Positions 44,645-54,680 of a stretch of DNA of 64,000 nucleotides are shown here, piece after piece; the stretch's first letter is position 1; each line of letters begins with the position of its first letter. The stretch comes from Yersinia massiliensis CCUG 53443. Its GTDB lineage: Bacteria > Pseudomonadota > Gammaproteobacteria > Enterobacterales > Enterobacteriaceae. The stretch spans positions 672,806-736,805 of the forward strand of contig NZ_HE997643.1 in assembly GCF_000312485.1 (NCBI RefSeq), written 5' to 3'. The translations under genes were made by a program, and so were the position numbers. The notes under the pieces were generated by a model, which saw only the letters and a list, made by a program, of their open reading frames with translations, ran no database searches and was not told the origin of the DNA.

Positions 44645-46045
44645 ATGAAGTATCAATTTCCACGTGATTTTTGGTGGGGTAGCGCTAGCTCCGCGCCGCA
44701 AACCGAAGGTGAGAGCCTGAACGGTGGCAAAAGTGCCACTATCTGGGACACTTGGTTCGATAAGCAGCCAGGGCGTTTTCATCAGCAAGTTGGGCCACAG
44801 CAGACATCAACTTTTTATCAGCATTGGCAACAAGATATCGCGCTGCTGGAACAGCTAAATCACAACAGCTTTCGCACCTCAATTTCTTGGGCGCGTTTGA
44901 TACCAAAAGGCCGCGGTGAAGTTAACCCAGAGGCAGTGGATTTCTACAATGGCGTGATTGACGAATTGCTGGCACAAGGGATAACCCCGTTTATCAATTT
45001 GTTCCATTTTGATATGCCGACAGTCATGCAAGAACAAGGGGGCTGGGAGAGTCGCTATGTGGTTGAGGCTTATGCCGAATACGCGGATACCTGCTTCCGC
45101 TTATTTGGGGATCGCGTACAGCACTGGTTTACGTTCAATGAGCCTATCGTGCCTGTTGAAGGTGGCTATCTGTACGATTTCCATTACCCCAATGTGGTGG
45201 ATTTCAAACGGGCGGCAACAGTGGCTTACCACACTGTAATAGCCCATGCTCTTGCGGTAAAAAAATACCGCCAGCGCGAATTAGGCGGCGAGATCGGTAT
45301 TATTTTAAACCTGACGCCATCTTATCCTCGTTCTGAGAATCCAGCTGACGTCAAAGCGGCTAATATTGCGGATTTAATGTTTAACCGGAGTTTCCTTGAC
45401 CCTGCATTACGTGGTGAATATCCGGCAGAGCTTGTCTCTCTGCTGAAAGATTACGATCAATTACCGGATTGCCAGCCTGGTGATAGTGCATTAATTGTTG
45501 AAGGGAAGGTTGATTTACTCGGCATTAATTATTATCAGCCACGCAGAATAAAGTGCCGTGATAGTCGAGTGAATCCTGATGCGCCATTTATGCCTGAATG
45601 GCTATTTGATTATTACCAAATGCCGGGATGCAAAATGAACCCGCATCGCGGTTGGGAAATTTATGAACCCGGTATTTATGACATCCTGACTAACCTTCGA
45701 GAGAATTACGATAATCCACGCTGCTTTATTTCAGAAAATGGCATGGGCGTTGAAAATGAACAGCGATTTAGCCAGAACGGACAGATCAATGATGACTACC
45801 GCATTGAGTTTGTCTCTGAACATTTAAAATGGGTACACAAAGCATTAGCCGAAGGCAGTCATTGCTTGGGTTACCATATGTGGACGTTTATTGATAACTG
45901 GTCATGGTGCAATGCCTATAAAAACCGTTATGGTTTCGTCCAGCTAGATTTGAAAACTCAGCAACGGATTGTGAAAAAAAGTGGTGAATGGTTTGCTGCA
46001 ACGGCTAGCAATCAAGGTTTTGATGAGGTAGCGAAAAATGATTGA
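44645..46045 (+). CDS. 6-phospho-beta-glucosidase, GH1
   Basis: A 466-aa glycoside hydrolase family 1 enzyme. It starts YQFPRDFWWGSASSAPQTEG, with acid/base Glu in HWFTFNEP and the nucleophile in CFISENGMGVE. The family splits phosphorylated disaccharides brought in by the PTS into glucose 6-phosphate and the aglycone. The ATG at 44645 has GGAG 6 bases upstream; earlier in-frame codons have none. It overlaps EIIA by 8 bases. Confidence 0.94.
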   Translation: MKYQFPRDFWWGSASSAPQTEGESLNGGKSATIWDTWFDKQPGRFHQQVGPQQTSTFYQHWQQDIALLEQLNHNSFRTSISWARLIPKGRGEVNPEAVDFYNGVIDELLAQGITPFINLFHFDMPTVMQEQGGWESRYVVEAYAEYADTCFRLFGDRVQHWFTFNEPIVPVEGGYLYDFHYPNVVDFKRAATVAYHTVIAHALAVKKYRQRELGGEIGIILNLTPSYPRSENPADVKAANIADLMFNRSFLDPALRGEYPAELVSLLKDYDQLPDCQPGDSALIVEGKVDLLGINYYQPRRIKCRDSRVNPDAPFMPEWLFDYYQMPGCKMNPHRGWEIYEPGIYDILTNLRENYDNPRCFISENGMGVENEQRFSQNGQINDDYRIEFVSEHLKWVHKALAEGSHCLGYHMWTFIDNWSWCNAYKNRYGFVQLDLKTQQRIVKKSGEWFAATASNQGFDEVAKND

Positions 46046-46343
46046 TCTGGAAGAAGCTGTCATGGAGATCATCGTCAATGCAGGCCAGGCGAGGAGCCTG
46101 TGCTTTGAAGCCTTGCGTGCTGCCAGGGAGGGGGATTTCACGCAGGCGCATGCACTCTTAGCCGAATCTGATGGGTTTACTAAAGCGGCTCATCGCATGC
46201 AAACCAAACTGATTGAACAAGATGCGGGAGAAGCTAAAACTCCGATGACGCTAATTATGGTCCATGCGCAGGACCATTTAATGACATCGTTATTAGCCCG
46301 TGAATTAACCAATGAATTAGTCCTATTGTATCAGCGGGGATAA
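46038..46343 (+). CDS. PTS EIIA, lactose/cellobiose family
   Basis: A 101-aa trimeric helical phosphocarrier. It starts DLEEAVMEIIVNAGQARSLCFEAL and holds the MVHAQDHLMTS motif whose His (76 or 80) accepts phosphate from HPr. Overlap with the glucosidase gene by 8 bases means coupled translation. This completes a B-C-hydrolase-A operon. Confidence 0.94.
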   Translation: MIDLEEAVMEIIVNAGQARSLCFEALRAAREGDFTQAHALLAESDGFTKAAHRMQTKLIEQDAGEAKTPMTLIMVHAQDHLMTSLLARELTNELVLLYQRG

Positions 46344-46557
46344 TTAACTCCGCATAAAGAATGAATCATTAAAATTAAAGTATTATTATTGTCGAGGTCA
46401 AATATGAATATTTAGCCATGGCAATTTATTTGCCAATTGATACTTCTGGGTATAAAAATAAATAAATCATTAACTCTTTAATAACGGGTGGTTATGTGCT
46501 GCCCTGATTTTAAAGAAAAATTTTTACTTCACATTATCCTAAATAGAGATGGTCAAT

Positions 46558-47751
46558 ATGAATAAGTTTATTCTGGTTGGACTTGCCAGTCTTTTGTCAT
46601 TGCCTGCGTTTGCTGAAGTTACCTGGGAAACACCACAAGGGAATCTTAAATTATATGGTGATGTTGAAATTAATATGGATGCCGCAAGTAAGAGCGGGCA
46701 ACTCACCTCATTGCGCACGAGCGCTAATAAAGATTGGAAAGCCGGTAATAGAGAGCAATGGGATATTAATGGCCGAATTTTAATTGGGCTGGATGGTTAC
46801 CGCCGTCTGAATAATGGCAACTTTGCGGGCTTTACCGTGCAGCCGTTGGCTGATGTTGGCGGTAGCATGAATCTTGATGATGCGGCTTTCTTCTTCGGCC
46901 ATGAAAAAGACTGGAAAGTTAAAGTTGGCCGTTTTGAGGCTTACGATATGTTCCCTCTCAATCAAGATACCTTTGTTCAACATTCGGGTAATACCGCGAA
47001 TGACTTATATAGTGATGGCTACGGCTATATCTATATGATGAAGGAAGGACGGGGGCGTAGTAATAATGGTGGTAACTTCTTGGTCAGCAAATACCTAGGG
47101 AACTGGTATTTTGAAGTGAACACCATATTGAAAGATGGTACAACGCTATTTGCCAATAATACTTACCACGGTAATACGCTGGAAAACGAAAAAAATGTGG
47201 CCTATGTTCGTCCCGTTATTTCGTGGAAACAAGACAGCTTCTCAGCCGCTATCGCGATGGAAAGTAACGTCATCAGTAATGCCTATGGTTATCGGGATGA
47301 TCAAGGAATATGGCAGGATCAGTCTAAACGTAATGGCTATGGTGCTACTTTCACCTTCAATAATCAGGATAAAGATCCCGAAAATGGCATTGTCGCAAAT
47401 CTGAGTTCAGCTTATATGGATGCGACTAATGAGAAGAACTTTAGTGCAGGCGCTAACATCTTATGGCGAAATTTTGAAGTTGGCTATATTTACGCCCACA
47501 ATGATATTGAATACTTCAACAGCGCGAATGCGGGTGTGGTCACCTCTGGAATATTAACCTCACCTGATAAATATGATATTCACACAATACACACCTCTTA
47601 TAAAATCCCTAATATTATGGATATGAATAACTTTAATTTATACTTGGGTGCTTATTGGTCTAAATTGGAAGTCGCTGATAATAATAAAATGGCTAATAGC
47701 GATAATGATGACCGTTATGGTGTTCGTGCTCGATTCAAGTATTTCTTCTGA
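46558..47751 (+). CDS. Outer membrane carbohydrate porin
   Basis: A 397-aa protein with a signal peptide (MNKFILVGLASLLSLPAFA) and a beta-barrel mature part ending RYGVRARFKYFF with a terminal Phe. Sections such as FYGDVEI-like LKLYGDVEINMDAASKSG, KVGRFEAYDMFPLNQDTF and NNFNLYLGAYWSKLEV resemble raffinose/sucrose-type (RafY-like) porins. Its place after the PTS operon suggests uptake of beta-glucosides across the outer membrane. The start could also be 46549; 46558 begins the signal peptide neatly. TGGCAA-TTTAT-TTGCCA at 46419-46435 is a possible operator in its 214-base leader. Confidence 0.87.
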   Translation: MNKFILVGLASLLSLPAFAEVTWETPQGNLKLYGDVEINMDAASKSGQLTSLRTSANKDWKAGNREQWDINGRILIGLDGYRRLNNGNFAGFTVQPLADVGGSMNLDDAAFFFGHEKDWKVKVGRFEAYDMFPLNQDTFVQHSGNTANDLYSDGYGYIYMMKEGRGRSNNGGNFLVSKYLGNWYFEVNTILKDGTTLFANNTYHGNTLENEKNVAYVRPVISWKQDSFSAAIAMESNVISNAYGYRDDQGIWQDQSKRNGYGATFTFNNQDKDPENGIVANLSSAYMDATNEKNFSAGANILWRNFEVGYIYAHNDIEYFNSANAGVVTSGILTSPDKYDIHTIHTSYKIPNIMDMNNFNLYLGAYWSKLEVADNNKMANSDNDDRYGVRARFKYFF

Positions 47752-48126
47752 TTTAATATCAACGATTGGATAAATAATATTATCAATTAACTATTATTAC
47801 TCAGAATAAACTTTACTGAAACAAACGCCTGTCTGTGGATTTAGGTCACCTTCACCTGTGGTATTTCCGCAGCAGGCGAGTATTTGTGGTTACCCGCATG
47901 TCACGTCAAAATACAGCAATGCCAACAAGCACAATATAATCCGCTGAATTAAACCCCACCATAAGTAGGGAAAACCGGCTTTCCTGCTAAGAATTGCGGT
48001 ACGCCCCGCATTTCTAAACAAAAATTCAAGAGACTAAATATTTTTTGATACTGATCAAGACACATTTCCCTTATTTAGTGTTAATGTTAATAAATCTCAT
48101 TATCAACTTCATGTGCGTCACTCAAA
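47752..48126. other. Intergenic region before fetM
   Basis: About 375 bases. The Fur box at 48086-48104 is the only clear element. I see no clear terminator for the porin gene. Confidence 0.5.
48086..48104 (+). promoter_or_regulatory. Fur box of the iron permease operon
   Basis: GTTAATAAATCTCATTATC matches the 19-base Fur consensus at 14 positions, with the right half perfect, and ends 22 bases before the fetM start. Confidence 0.78.
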
Positions 48127-50061
48127 ATGCGAATTTGGCAAAAAATTATTCTGCTTTGCTGCTGCTGGTGGCTGTCAGGCTCATTAGCGTGGGCTGCTGT
48201 GGATTATCAGCAACTTGTTAATGATATCCAATCCCGCCTAGATAAAACGTCTCAACTCTATCAACAACACAATAATGATGAAGCCCGCACTACCGTGCAG
48301 ATGGCGTATTTTGAAGTGTTTGAGAATCTGGAAGGGCCGATTCGTATTAATATCTCTGCCCAAAAGAGCTATCAGATGGAGGCTGCATTTGGCGAAATTC
48401 GCCGCATGATAGGTGAGGGCAAACCGCAAGCCGAAGTCGATAGTAAAATTAACTGGTTGAAAAATGAGCTGGCGGGGGTACTACCCGTATTGGCCGATGG
48501 TCATAAGCTGACCGCAGAACAGCAACATGCCACTTATGAAAACAGTGATATCGCGGTGTACTGGCAGCAAAGTTTCAAAATCATTGATGACTTACTGGCG
48601 CAGGCTATCACTGAATATCAGGCGGGTAATTTTGCCGCCGCGAGTCAAAGTGTGCAACAGGCGCACTATCAAGGTTTTAAAAACTCTGAAATGGAAATGT
48701 CGGTGCGGGGAAATCGTTCTGCGCAAGACGCCGCTGCGATTAACCAACAATTCACCGCGTTGATCGATTTAACCAGCAAGCCTGACCAAATTACCGAAGT
48801 GGCTTACCGCGTGACTGGCTTGCTGCAAACCATCGAAGATATTCTGCCGGGGCTACCCACTACCCGCGAACAGCAACAAGTGACAGCTGACCAACCCAAT
48901 GCGGGGCAATCTTCTGCGGGCGGAGTTAACTCAGCAGAGCAAACCAATGCGGACTGGGCGGCAGTCTCTGAAAAGATAAATCAGGAAATTACCGCCGCTA
49001 TCAGCCAATACCAAAAAGGACAAACCTCACCGGCAATGTTGGCCGTGCAGGATGCCTATTTTGATTTGTTCGAAGCCAGTGGCATGGAAAACAAAGTCGG
49101 TTCACGTGATGCGGCGTTTAAATCAACTCTCGAAGGTCACTTCACTCGCTTAGTGAGCTACATGAAAGCAGGTCAGCCGGTTGAGAAGTTACACGCTGAA
49201 GCTGCGGCCTTGCAAAAAGATCTGTCTAGCGCAGTAGAGATGTTAGGCGGGGGGGATGAAACAGACTGGAGTTTGTTTATCTACAGCCTGCTGATCATTG
49301 TTCGTGAAGGCCTGGAAGCCTTATTGATTGTGGCGGCCATCGTTGCCTATCTGGTGAAAAACAATCATCAGGACAAGCTACCGTTGATTCGACAATCCGT
49401 TGTGGTAGCCCTGATTGCCAGTGTGCTCACTGCCTTTGTCTTCCAGTGGCTATTTGAGAACTCAGGACAAAGCCGTGAATTGTTGGAAGGCTTCACCATG
49501 ATGATTGCTGTGGTGATGTTGTTCTCCATGAGCTATTGGCTGCTTTCAAAAACGGAAGCACGCCAATGGAAAGCTTATCTCGAAGGGAAGTTCTCCAAAT
49601 CACTGAGTAGCGGTTCAATGATAGGGCTATGGCTCACCAGCTTCTTGGCGGTATACCGCGAAGGGGCAGAAACCGTCCTGTTCTATCTAGCCTTAATGGG
49701 GGATGCGAGCACCACGAGCGGGCACCTGTCGATTTTGGCCGGTTTCGGCGTCGGTTGTATCGTCTTGCTCATCGCTTATCTGATCATGCGCTTTACCGTG
49801 GTCAAATTGCCACTCAAGCCGTTCTTTATGTTTACCGGTGGCTTTATGTATCTCATGGCGTTCGTCTTTGCCGGTAAGAGCGTACTCGAATTGATTGAGG
49901 GCAAGCTGTTTGAACCGACCTTGCTGCCGGGCGTACCTGAAATTAGTTGGTTGGGAATCTATCCGTATTTGGAAACATTGATTCCTCAAGGGATATTACT
50001 GATCGCTGCACTCGTTGCCCTTTGGGTAATGCAACGGCGCGGTCGTGCAATCCCAGCATAA
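48127..50061 (+). CDS. fetM: FTR1-family iron permease (FetM-like)
   Basis: A 644-aa protein with a signal-like N-terminus (LLCCCWWLSGSLAWA), a long helical periplasmic domain (about 30-380) containing three related Tyr-rich segments (QTAYFEVFENLEG-like), and a C-terminal FTR1 permease of 7 membrane segments. Both iron-binding REXXE motifs are present: REGLE at residues 393-397 and REGAE at 511-515. The family imports iron oxidised or delivered in the periplasm. The gene for a P19-type partner follows. No strong ribosome site is seen. Confidence 0.92.
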   Translation: MRIWQKIILLCCCWWLSGSLAWAAVDYQQLVNDIQSRLDKTSQLYQQHNNDEARTTVQMAYFEVFENLEGPIRINISAQKSYQMEAAFGEIRRMIGEGKPQAEVDSKINWLKNELAGVLPVLADGHKLTAEQQHATYENSDIAVYWQQSFKIIDDLLAQAITEYQAGNFAAASQSVQQAHYQGFKNSEMEMSVRGNRSAQDAAAINQQFTALIDLTSKPDQITEVAYRVTGLLQTIEDILPGLPTTREQQQVTADQPNAGQSSAGGVNSAEQTNADWAAVSEKINQEITAAISQYQKGQTSPAMLAVQDAYFDLFEASGMENKVGSRDAAFKSTLEGHFTRLVSYMKAGQPVEKLHAEAAALQKDLSSAVEMLGGGDETDWSLFIYSLLIIVREGLEALLIVAAIVAYLVKNNHQDKLPLIRQSVVVALIASVLTAFVFQWLFENSGQSRELLEGFTMMIAVVMLFSMSYWLLSKTEARQWKAYLEGKFSKSLSSGSMIGLWLTSFLAVYREGAETVLFYLALMGDASTTSGHLSILAGFGVGCIVLLIAYLIMRFTVVKLPLKPFFMFTGGFMYLMAFVFAGKSVLELIEGKLFEPTLLPGVPEISWLGIYPYLETLIPQGILLIAALVALWVMQRRGRAIPA

Positions 50062-50129
50062 TGGTCCGGCATGATGCCGGTGTGAATTACGACAATGTAC
50101 TAATCATTTGATACCAGAGGGTGTGCTAC

Positions 50130-50657
50130 ATGACCATGAAGAAAACGATTATTGCCAGCAGTATCATCGCCAGCATTTTTGCCGCGCCTGCTGCATTTGC
50201 CTTTAAAGAGTATCCGGCTGGCGAACCTATCAAAATTAATGATATGGAAATTGCAGCGGTTTACTTGCAGCCAATTGATATGGAGCCGCGCGGCATGGGC
50301 TTGCCAGCAGCGAAGGCTGATATCCATTTAGAAGCAGATATTCATGCAACTGAAGGCAATAAAAATGGTTTCGGCGCGGGTGAGTGGATGCCGTACCTGA
50401 CTATCGCTTACACCTTGGTCAACACCGATACCGGTGCTAAACAAGAAGGCACCTTTATGCCAATGGTTGCCAGCGATGGTCCACATTACGGTGCTAACAT
50501 CAAAATGATGGGCGTGGGTAACTATAAAGTGACTTACCACATCAGTGAGCCATCTAAAGCAGGTTTACATCGCCATACTGATAGCGAAACAGGTGTGGGC
50601 CGCTGGTGGAAACCCTTTGATGTGAGTTATGACTTTAAATATACCGGTTTGAATTGA
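50130..50657 (+). CDS. fetP: Periplasmic iron/copper-binding protein, FetP/P19 type
   Basis: A 175-aa protein with signal peptide TMKKTIIASSIIASIFAAPAAFA. The mature part has EYPAGEPIKINDMEIAAVYLQPIDMEPRGM and KADIHLEADIHATEGN, with the Met and His residues that bind Cu and Fe in P19 and FetP; HRHTDSETGVGRWWKPF closes the domain. It supplies iron to the FTR1 permease encoded just upstream. The ATG at 50130 has AGAGGG 9 bases away. A small hairpin (50066-50080) lies between the two genes. Confidence 0.92.
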   Translation: MTMKKTIIASSIIASIFAAPAAFAFKEYPAGEPIKINDMEIAAVYLQPIDMEPRGMGLPAAKADIHLEADIHATEGNKNGFGAGEWMPYLTIAYTLVNTDTGAKQEGTFMPMVASDGPHYGANIKMMGVGNYKVTYHISEPSKAGLHRHTDSETGVGRWWKPFDVSYDFKYTGLN

Positions 50658-50665
50658 TATGAATG

Positions 50666-50699
50666 ACCGCGATGACTGATTGAGTCATTGCGGTTTTTT
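50666..50699 (+). terminator. Terminator after fetP
   Basis: ACCGCGATGAC pairs with GTCATTGCGGT (11 bp with one G-T pair), followed by six T. It separates fetMP from the six-gene operon behind it, which therefore needs its own promoter or readthrough. Confidence 0.9.
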
Positions 50700-50804
50700 C
50701 TATCGATATTAAATAGTCAGACAATTGTTGTTTTCAGTGCGATAAACGTGCTGATCAGTGATAACTGGCAGGTGTTGTGATGTCCTTGCCCAAGGTGTGT
50801 GCTC

Positions 50805-52235
50805 ATGAGTTATTTTTTTGTTTCCGTACTGCAAGCCTTTTTACCGGTCGCTTTACTACTGGGGTTAAGTTGGGCGATTCGGCCCGCCCCCGCGTTAAAT
50901 CGGGTGGTATGGATAACAATACTCATGGCAATCGTCGGGATATGGGCGGGGACTCATTACCCTAAATCGCAGCAATTGCAGTTAGCGCTGGCGGGAGTTC
51001 AACTTCTCGCACTGTTGTTATTCTTGTTCAGTCAACTTACCCCCCGCCGTTCATTAGGTTATTGCTGGCAAGTTCTGCTGGTTTTCGGCGCGGCATTCAA
51101 TTGGGGGAATAACCCAAACTTGGGTGCATTCACCAACACGCATGTTATTAATACCGATTTGTTACTGAATCTCGCGGCAATCATTGTCGCTTTTGCATGG
51201 GTCGTTTTCTGCGCGGTATTGCTGCTGATGATGATTCGGCAATTGCCACGTTGTCGATGGCTGCTGCTGATACTGCTAACGCTGCTATTAATTTTGCCAC
51301 TGAGCGGCGATACTCTCCTGTTATTGATGAAATTACAGGTCATGCCGTTAACCAAATCACTGCTCAGTTACGTTGCCTTGGTGACTAACGGCCATGCTTG
51401 GCTCAACTATATTTGCGCGTTGCTATTGGCGTTGACCACGCTGTGTTATTTGATGCCTCTGCGCCATGCCCAGCAGATAGTTACGGCTAATGTTGAACCT
51501 ATTGCCCACCGTAAAGCGTTGGCCGGTTATCGCAATGTACGGAGAATTTTTGTCTTTGCGCTGCTGGCATGGGTTGTTGTGGCAGGTGCTCAGCTTTATT
51601 GGGACAAAGTGGCGTCTCAGCCCCCACAACTGTCTGAGGCATTACCCGTCACGGTAGCCGCTGATGGTCTGGTTCATATTCCGGTCGAGCAGGTACGGGA
51701 CGGTAAATTGCACCGTTTTGTTTGGATAGCCGATGATGGCAAAGCGGTACGTTTCTTCATCATTAACCGTTATCCCGATCGTTTGCGTTTGAGTGTGGTT
51801 TTTGACGCTTGTCTACTTTGTGGTGACCAAGGTTATGTGATGGAAGGCAATCAGGTGATTTGTGTTGCCTGTGCAGTCCATATTTTCATTCCGTCTATTG
51901 GTAAAGCGGGGGGATGTAACCCTATCCCGCTAGAGGACTGGAAAAGTGATGATAAAGAATTGGTTATCCCTAAAGCCTCTTTAGAGGCGGGCGTTAATTA
52001 CTTCACCACCGTGGTGACATTAGATGTTATCGATCCCGTTGATAAAACACATCTGACTAACCAAAAGGCCGAGTTTAAATATAGCTATGGCGATAAGACT
52101 TACTTCTTCTCTACTGAGGCGAATTACAATCGTTTCCGCGAACATCCGGAGCAATTTGTGACGCCAGTTGTTGACAGGGAAGGCAGTGAAGACAGTGAAG
52201 ACAGTGAAGACAGTGACACGCAGGAGAACCCATAA
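50805..52235 (+). CDS. DUF2318 Fe-S-type membrane protein
   Basis: A 476-aa protein with about 9 membrane segments in the first 280 residues and a periplasmic DUF2318 domain. The domain contains DACLLCGDQGYVMEGNQVICVACAVHIFIPSIGKAGGCNPIPLE, two CxxC pairs expected to bind iron or a cluster. A second part (FKYSYGDKTYFFSTEANYNRFREHPEQF) resembles YHS metal-binding segments. It leads a six-gene operon found beside FetMP-type systems and may process iron reduction. It ends in a 9-bp repeat encoding EDS units. Confidence 0.87.
   Translation: MSYFFVSVLQAFLPVALLLGLSWAIRPAPALNRVVWITILMAIVGIWAGTHYPKSQQLQLALAGVQLLALLLFLFSQLTPRRSLGYCWQVLLVFGAAFNWGNNPNLGAFTNTHVINTDLLLNLAAIIVAFAWVVFCAVLLLMMIRQLPRCRWLLLILLTLLLILPLSGDTLLLLMKLQVMPLTKSLLSYVALVTNGHAWLNYICALLLALTTLCYLMPLRHAQQIVTANVEPIAHRKALAGYRNVRRIFVFALLAWVVVAGAQLYWDKVASQPPQLSEALPVTVAADGLVHIPVEQVRDGKLHRFVWIADDGKAVRFFIINRYPDRLRLSVVFDACLLCGDQGYVMEGNQVICVACAVHIFIPSIGKAGGCNPIPLEDWKSDDKELVIPKASLEAGVNYFTTVVTLDVIDPVDKTHLTNQKAEFKYSYGDKTYFFSTEANYNRFREHPEQFVTPVVDREGSEDSEDSEDSDTQENP
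52182..52217 (+). repeat. Four 9-bp repeats in the DUF2318 gene end
   Basis: Four copies of GACAGTGAA-like units encode repeated SED residues at the acidic C-terminus. The repeat could expand or shrink in frame. Confidence 0.85.
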
Positions 52236-52237
52236 TT

Positions 52238-53530
52238 ATGTTGTGGCGCATGCTCAAGCAGTCTTGGCTCAGGAATGTTCGGCGTAAATCACTGGCCGTA
52301 TTTACGGTATTCCTTGCCGCTGGGTTGATCTCTTCATTGCTAGCGGTATCGATAGATATTGGCGATAAAATGTCCCGTGAGTTGAAATCTTATGGTGCCA
52401 ATATTCTGATCGAGCCTGCCGGTCAAGTCGCGTTGCCATCACTCTTTGGCGAGAAGAGTAATCCACTGAGTGGGCAGGACTTTTTGGATCAAGCCGAGTT
52501 ACCCAATATTAAAGACATTTTTTGGCGTAACAATATTGTTGGTTTTGCCCCGTTGCTCAGTGGTGAAACTGAAATCAACGGGCAAACCATCCCACTGCTA
52601 GGCACCTATTTTAATCAGCCGGTTGATGTGCCCGATGAAGAGGATTACCACACGGGCCAGCAGATTATCAGCCCGTATTGGCAGGTTAATGGTGAGTGGC
52701 CGCATGAACCCATCAAACCCGATGATCAAGAGGTTCAGGCGCTGTTGGGTAAACAACTGGCACAACAAACCGGGTGGAAAATCGGCGATGAACTGCACCT
52801 CAAGGGTGTTGCTGGGCCGTTAACGGTGAAAATTAGCGGCGTGTTGAGTAGTGGTGGTGAAGAAGAGAGCCGCTTAGTGCTACCTCTCGCTGCGGTACAA
52901 TCGCTACTGGGGCTACCTGGGAAGATTCAAGCGGTACGAGTTTCAGCCTTAACCGTGCCGGAAAATGAATTATCCCGTAGAGCGCGTGAGAATCTCGAAG
53001 CCCTCAATGCTGAAGAGTATGACTTGTGGTACTGCACAGCTTATGTTTCCTCCATTGCCCATCAACTCGAAGAAGCTATTTCTGGTTCAGTGGTGCGGCC
53101 TATTTGGCAGGTTGCAGCTTCTGAAGGCGTGGTGATAGAAAAAATACAATTGTTGTTAGCCGTCGTCACATTAGCGGCATTGATTGCTGCCGCAATGGGG
53201 ATAGCCTCATTGATGACCAGTACGATTATGGAGCGGGCCAAAGAGATTGGGTTGATGAAAGCGCTGGGGGCGCGCCAATGGCAGATTTTAATGTTGTTCT
53301 ATCTTGAGGCGGCCATTAGCGGCTTGATTGGCGGCTTAGCTGGATGTTTGGCGGGATGGGGGCTAGCAAAAACCATCGGGTTGATGCTCTTTGGCGCACC
53401 ACTGAGCTTCGCTTGGATGGTCGTACCTTGTGTGCTGGTGATATCAATCCTGATTGCGGTTATTGGCACTTGGTTCCCTGCGCGGCGTATTGCCAGCTTA
53501 TATCCGGTGGAGGTGCTCTATGGCCGATAA
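52238..53530 (+). CDS. ABC transporter permease, FtsX/MacB type (first)
   Basis: A 430-aa permease with a first membrane helix (LAVFTVFLAAGLISSLLAVSIDIGD), a large periplasmic domain (50-300) and three C-terminal helices of the FtsX type (LAAAMGIASLMTSTIMERAKEIGLMKALGARQWQIL). It starts 2 bases after the DUF2318 gene. With the next gene and the ATPase it forms a heteromeric MacB-like transporter. Confidence 0.9.
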   Translation: MLWRMLKQSWLRNVRRKSLAVFTVFLAAGLISSLLAVSIDIGDKMSRELKSYGANILIEPAGQVALPSLFGEKSNPLSGQDFLDQAELPNIKDIFWRNNIVGFAPLLSGETEINGQTIPLLGTYFNQPVDVPDEEDYHTGQQIISPYWQVNGEWPHEPIKPDDQEVQALLGKQLAQQTGWKIGDELHLKGVAGPLTVKISGVLSSGGEEESRLVLPLAAVQSLLGLPGKIQAVRVSALTVPENELSRRARENLEALNAEEYDLWYCTAYVSSIAHQLEEAISGSVVRPIWQVAASEGVVIEKIQLLLAVVTLAALIAAAMGIASLMTSTIMERAKEIGLMKALGARQWQILMLFYLEAAISGLIGGLAGCLAGWGLAKTIGLMLFGAPLSFAWMVVPCVLVISILIAVIGTWFPARRIASLYPVEVLYGR

Positions 53531-54677
53531 TCACCAGACAGCGTCTCACCAAGGCCGCCATAGTATGTTTTGGCGACTTGTCTTACGGGCATTACGGTTA
53601 CGGATGCAACGAGTGAGTGTGGTCTTTGCGGCACTGACCGTCGGGGCCGCGATTGTCACCGCCATGTCAGCGGTCTATTTCGATATTAATGCCAAAATGA
53701 GCCAAGAGTTACGCACTTTTGGGGCGAACTTTTATATTGGCCCTGGGCATGGCAGTTCGTTTGAACAAGACAGATTCCAACCCATCATTGATGCCGCTCC
53801 AAAGGGGCTGATCAACGCCTCCAGTCCCTATATTTATGGGATGGCTCGTACCGAGTTGGAGAAAGTCGTGCTCATGGGGGTGTGGTTTGAATCCCTCCAG
53901 CAACTGGTTCCGTATTGGCAAGTCACGGGGAATTGGATTGGCGTCAGCTTTGATGATCGTAATGCAATGATCGGTGTCAAACTCGCCGAACGTCTGCATG
54001 TCAAAGTCGGGGATAGCATTACCTTGGTGAGAGAGGGTGAACGCCAACGGCTGCAAATCAAAGGTATTGTTGAGGCAGGCGATGCTACCGACAATATGCT
54101 TATTGTGAATCTAGAACTGGCACAGAAATGGCTTAATCAACCGGGGCACATCAGTAACGCGCTGCTTAGCGTCAGCAATGATGTGGGTCAAGTTGAAACC
54201 TTTGCTACCCACCTCCGTGAACAATATCCCGATCTTGAGATCCGACCGATTCGAAAAGTGTCCGCCTCTGAAGGCCAAGTGCTCGATAAGATAAAAGGGC
54301 TGATGGGGCTGGTTTCCGTCGTGATCCTGATTTTGTCATCGTTATGCGTTAACACCACGCTGATGGCGATAGTGGGTGAGCGCTCGAAAGAGTTTGCCTT
54401 ACAAAAAGCACTGGGTGCCAGTGGGGCAGACATCATTCGCCAGATGCTGACTGAAACACTGATTATCTCGTTGGCTGCTGCGGTTTGTGGCGCTTTACTC
54501 GGGTATGTATTGGCACAGGTATTGGGGCAGACGGTATTCAGTGCGGCAATCGCTTTGCGCGCGCCAGTATTACCATTAACACTCGTACTGTCATTGTTGG
54601 TTGCCGCTGTGGCGGCCATTGTTCCCACCCGACGGGCGATTCATATTGAACCCGCAAAAGTTCTGAAAGGAGAGTAG
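53520..54677 (+). CDS. ABC transporter permease, FtsX/MacB type (second)
   Basis: A 385-aa permease similar in layout to the first: VFAALTVGAAIVTAMSAVYFDINAKMSQELRTFGANFYI at the N-terminus and SSLCVNTTLMAIVGERSKEFALQKALGASGADII before the last helices. The ATG at 53520 has GGAGG 6 bases upstream and overlaps the first permease by 11 bases; longer in-frame starts lie inside that gene. The pair probably moves or holds a metal-related substrate. Confidence 0.9.
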   Translation: MADNHQTASHQGRHSMFWRLVLRALRLRMQRVSVVFAALTVGAAIVTAMSAVYFDINAKMSQELRTFGANFYIGPGHGSSFEQDRFQPIIDAAPKGLINASSPYIYGMARTELEKVVLMGVWFESLQQLVPYWQVTGNWIGVSFDDRNAMIGVKLAERLHVKVGDSITLVREGERQRLQIKGIVEAGDATDNMLIVNLELAQKWLNQPGHISNALLSVSNDVGQVETFATHLREQYPDLEIRPIRKVSASEGQVLDKIKGLMGLVSVVILILSSLCVNTTLMAIVGERSKEFALQKALGASGADIIRQMLTETLIISLAAAVCGALLGYVLAQVLGQTVFSAAIALRAPVLPLTLVLSLLVAAVAAIVPTRRAIHIEPAKVLKGE

Positions 54678-54680
54678 CAA

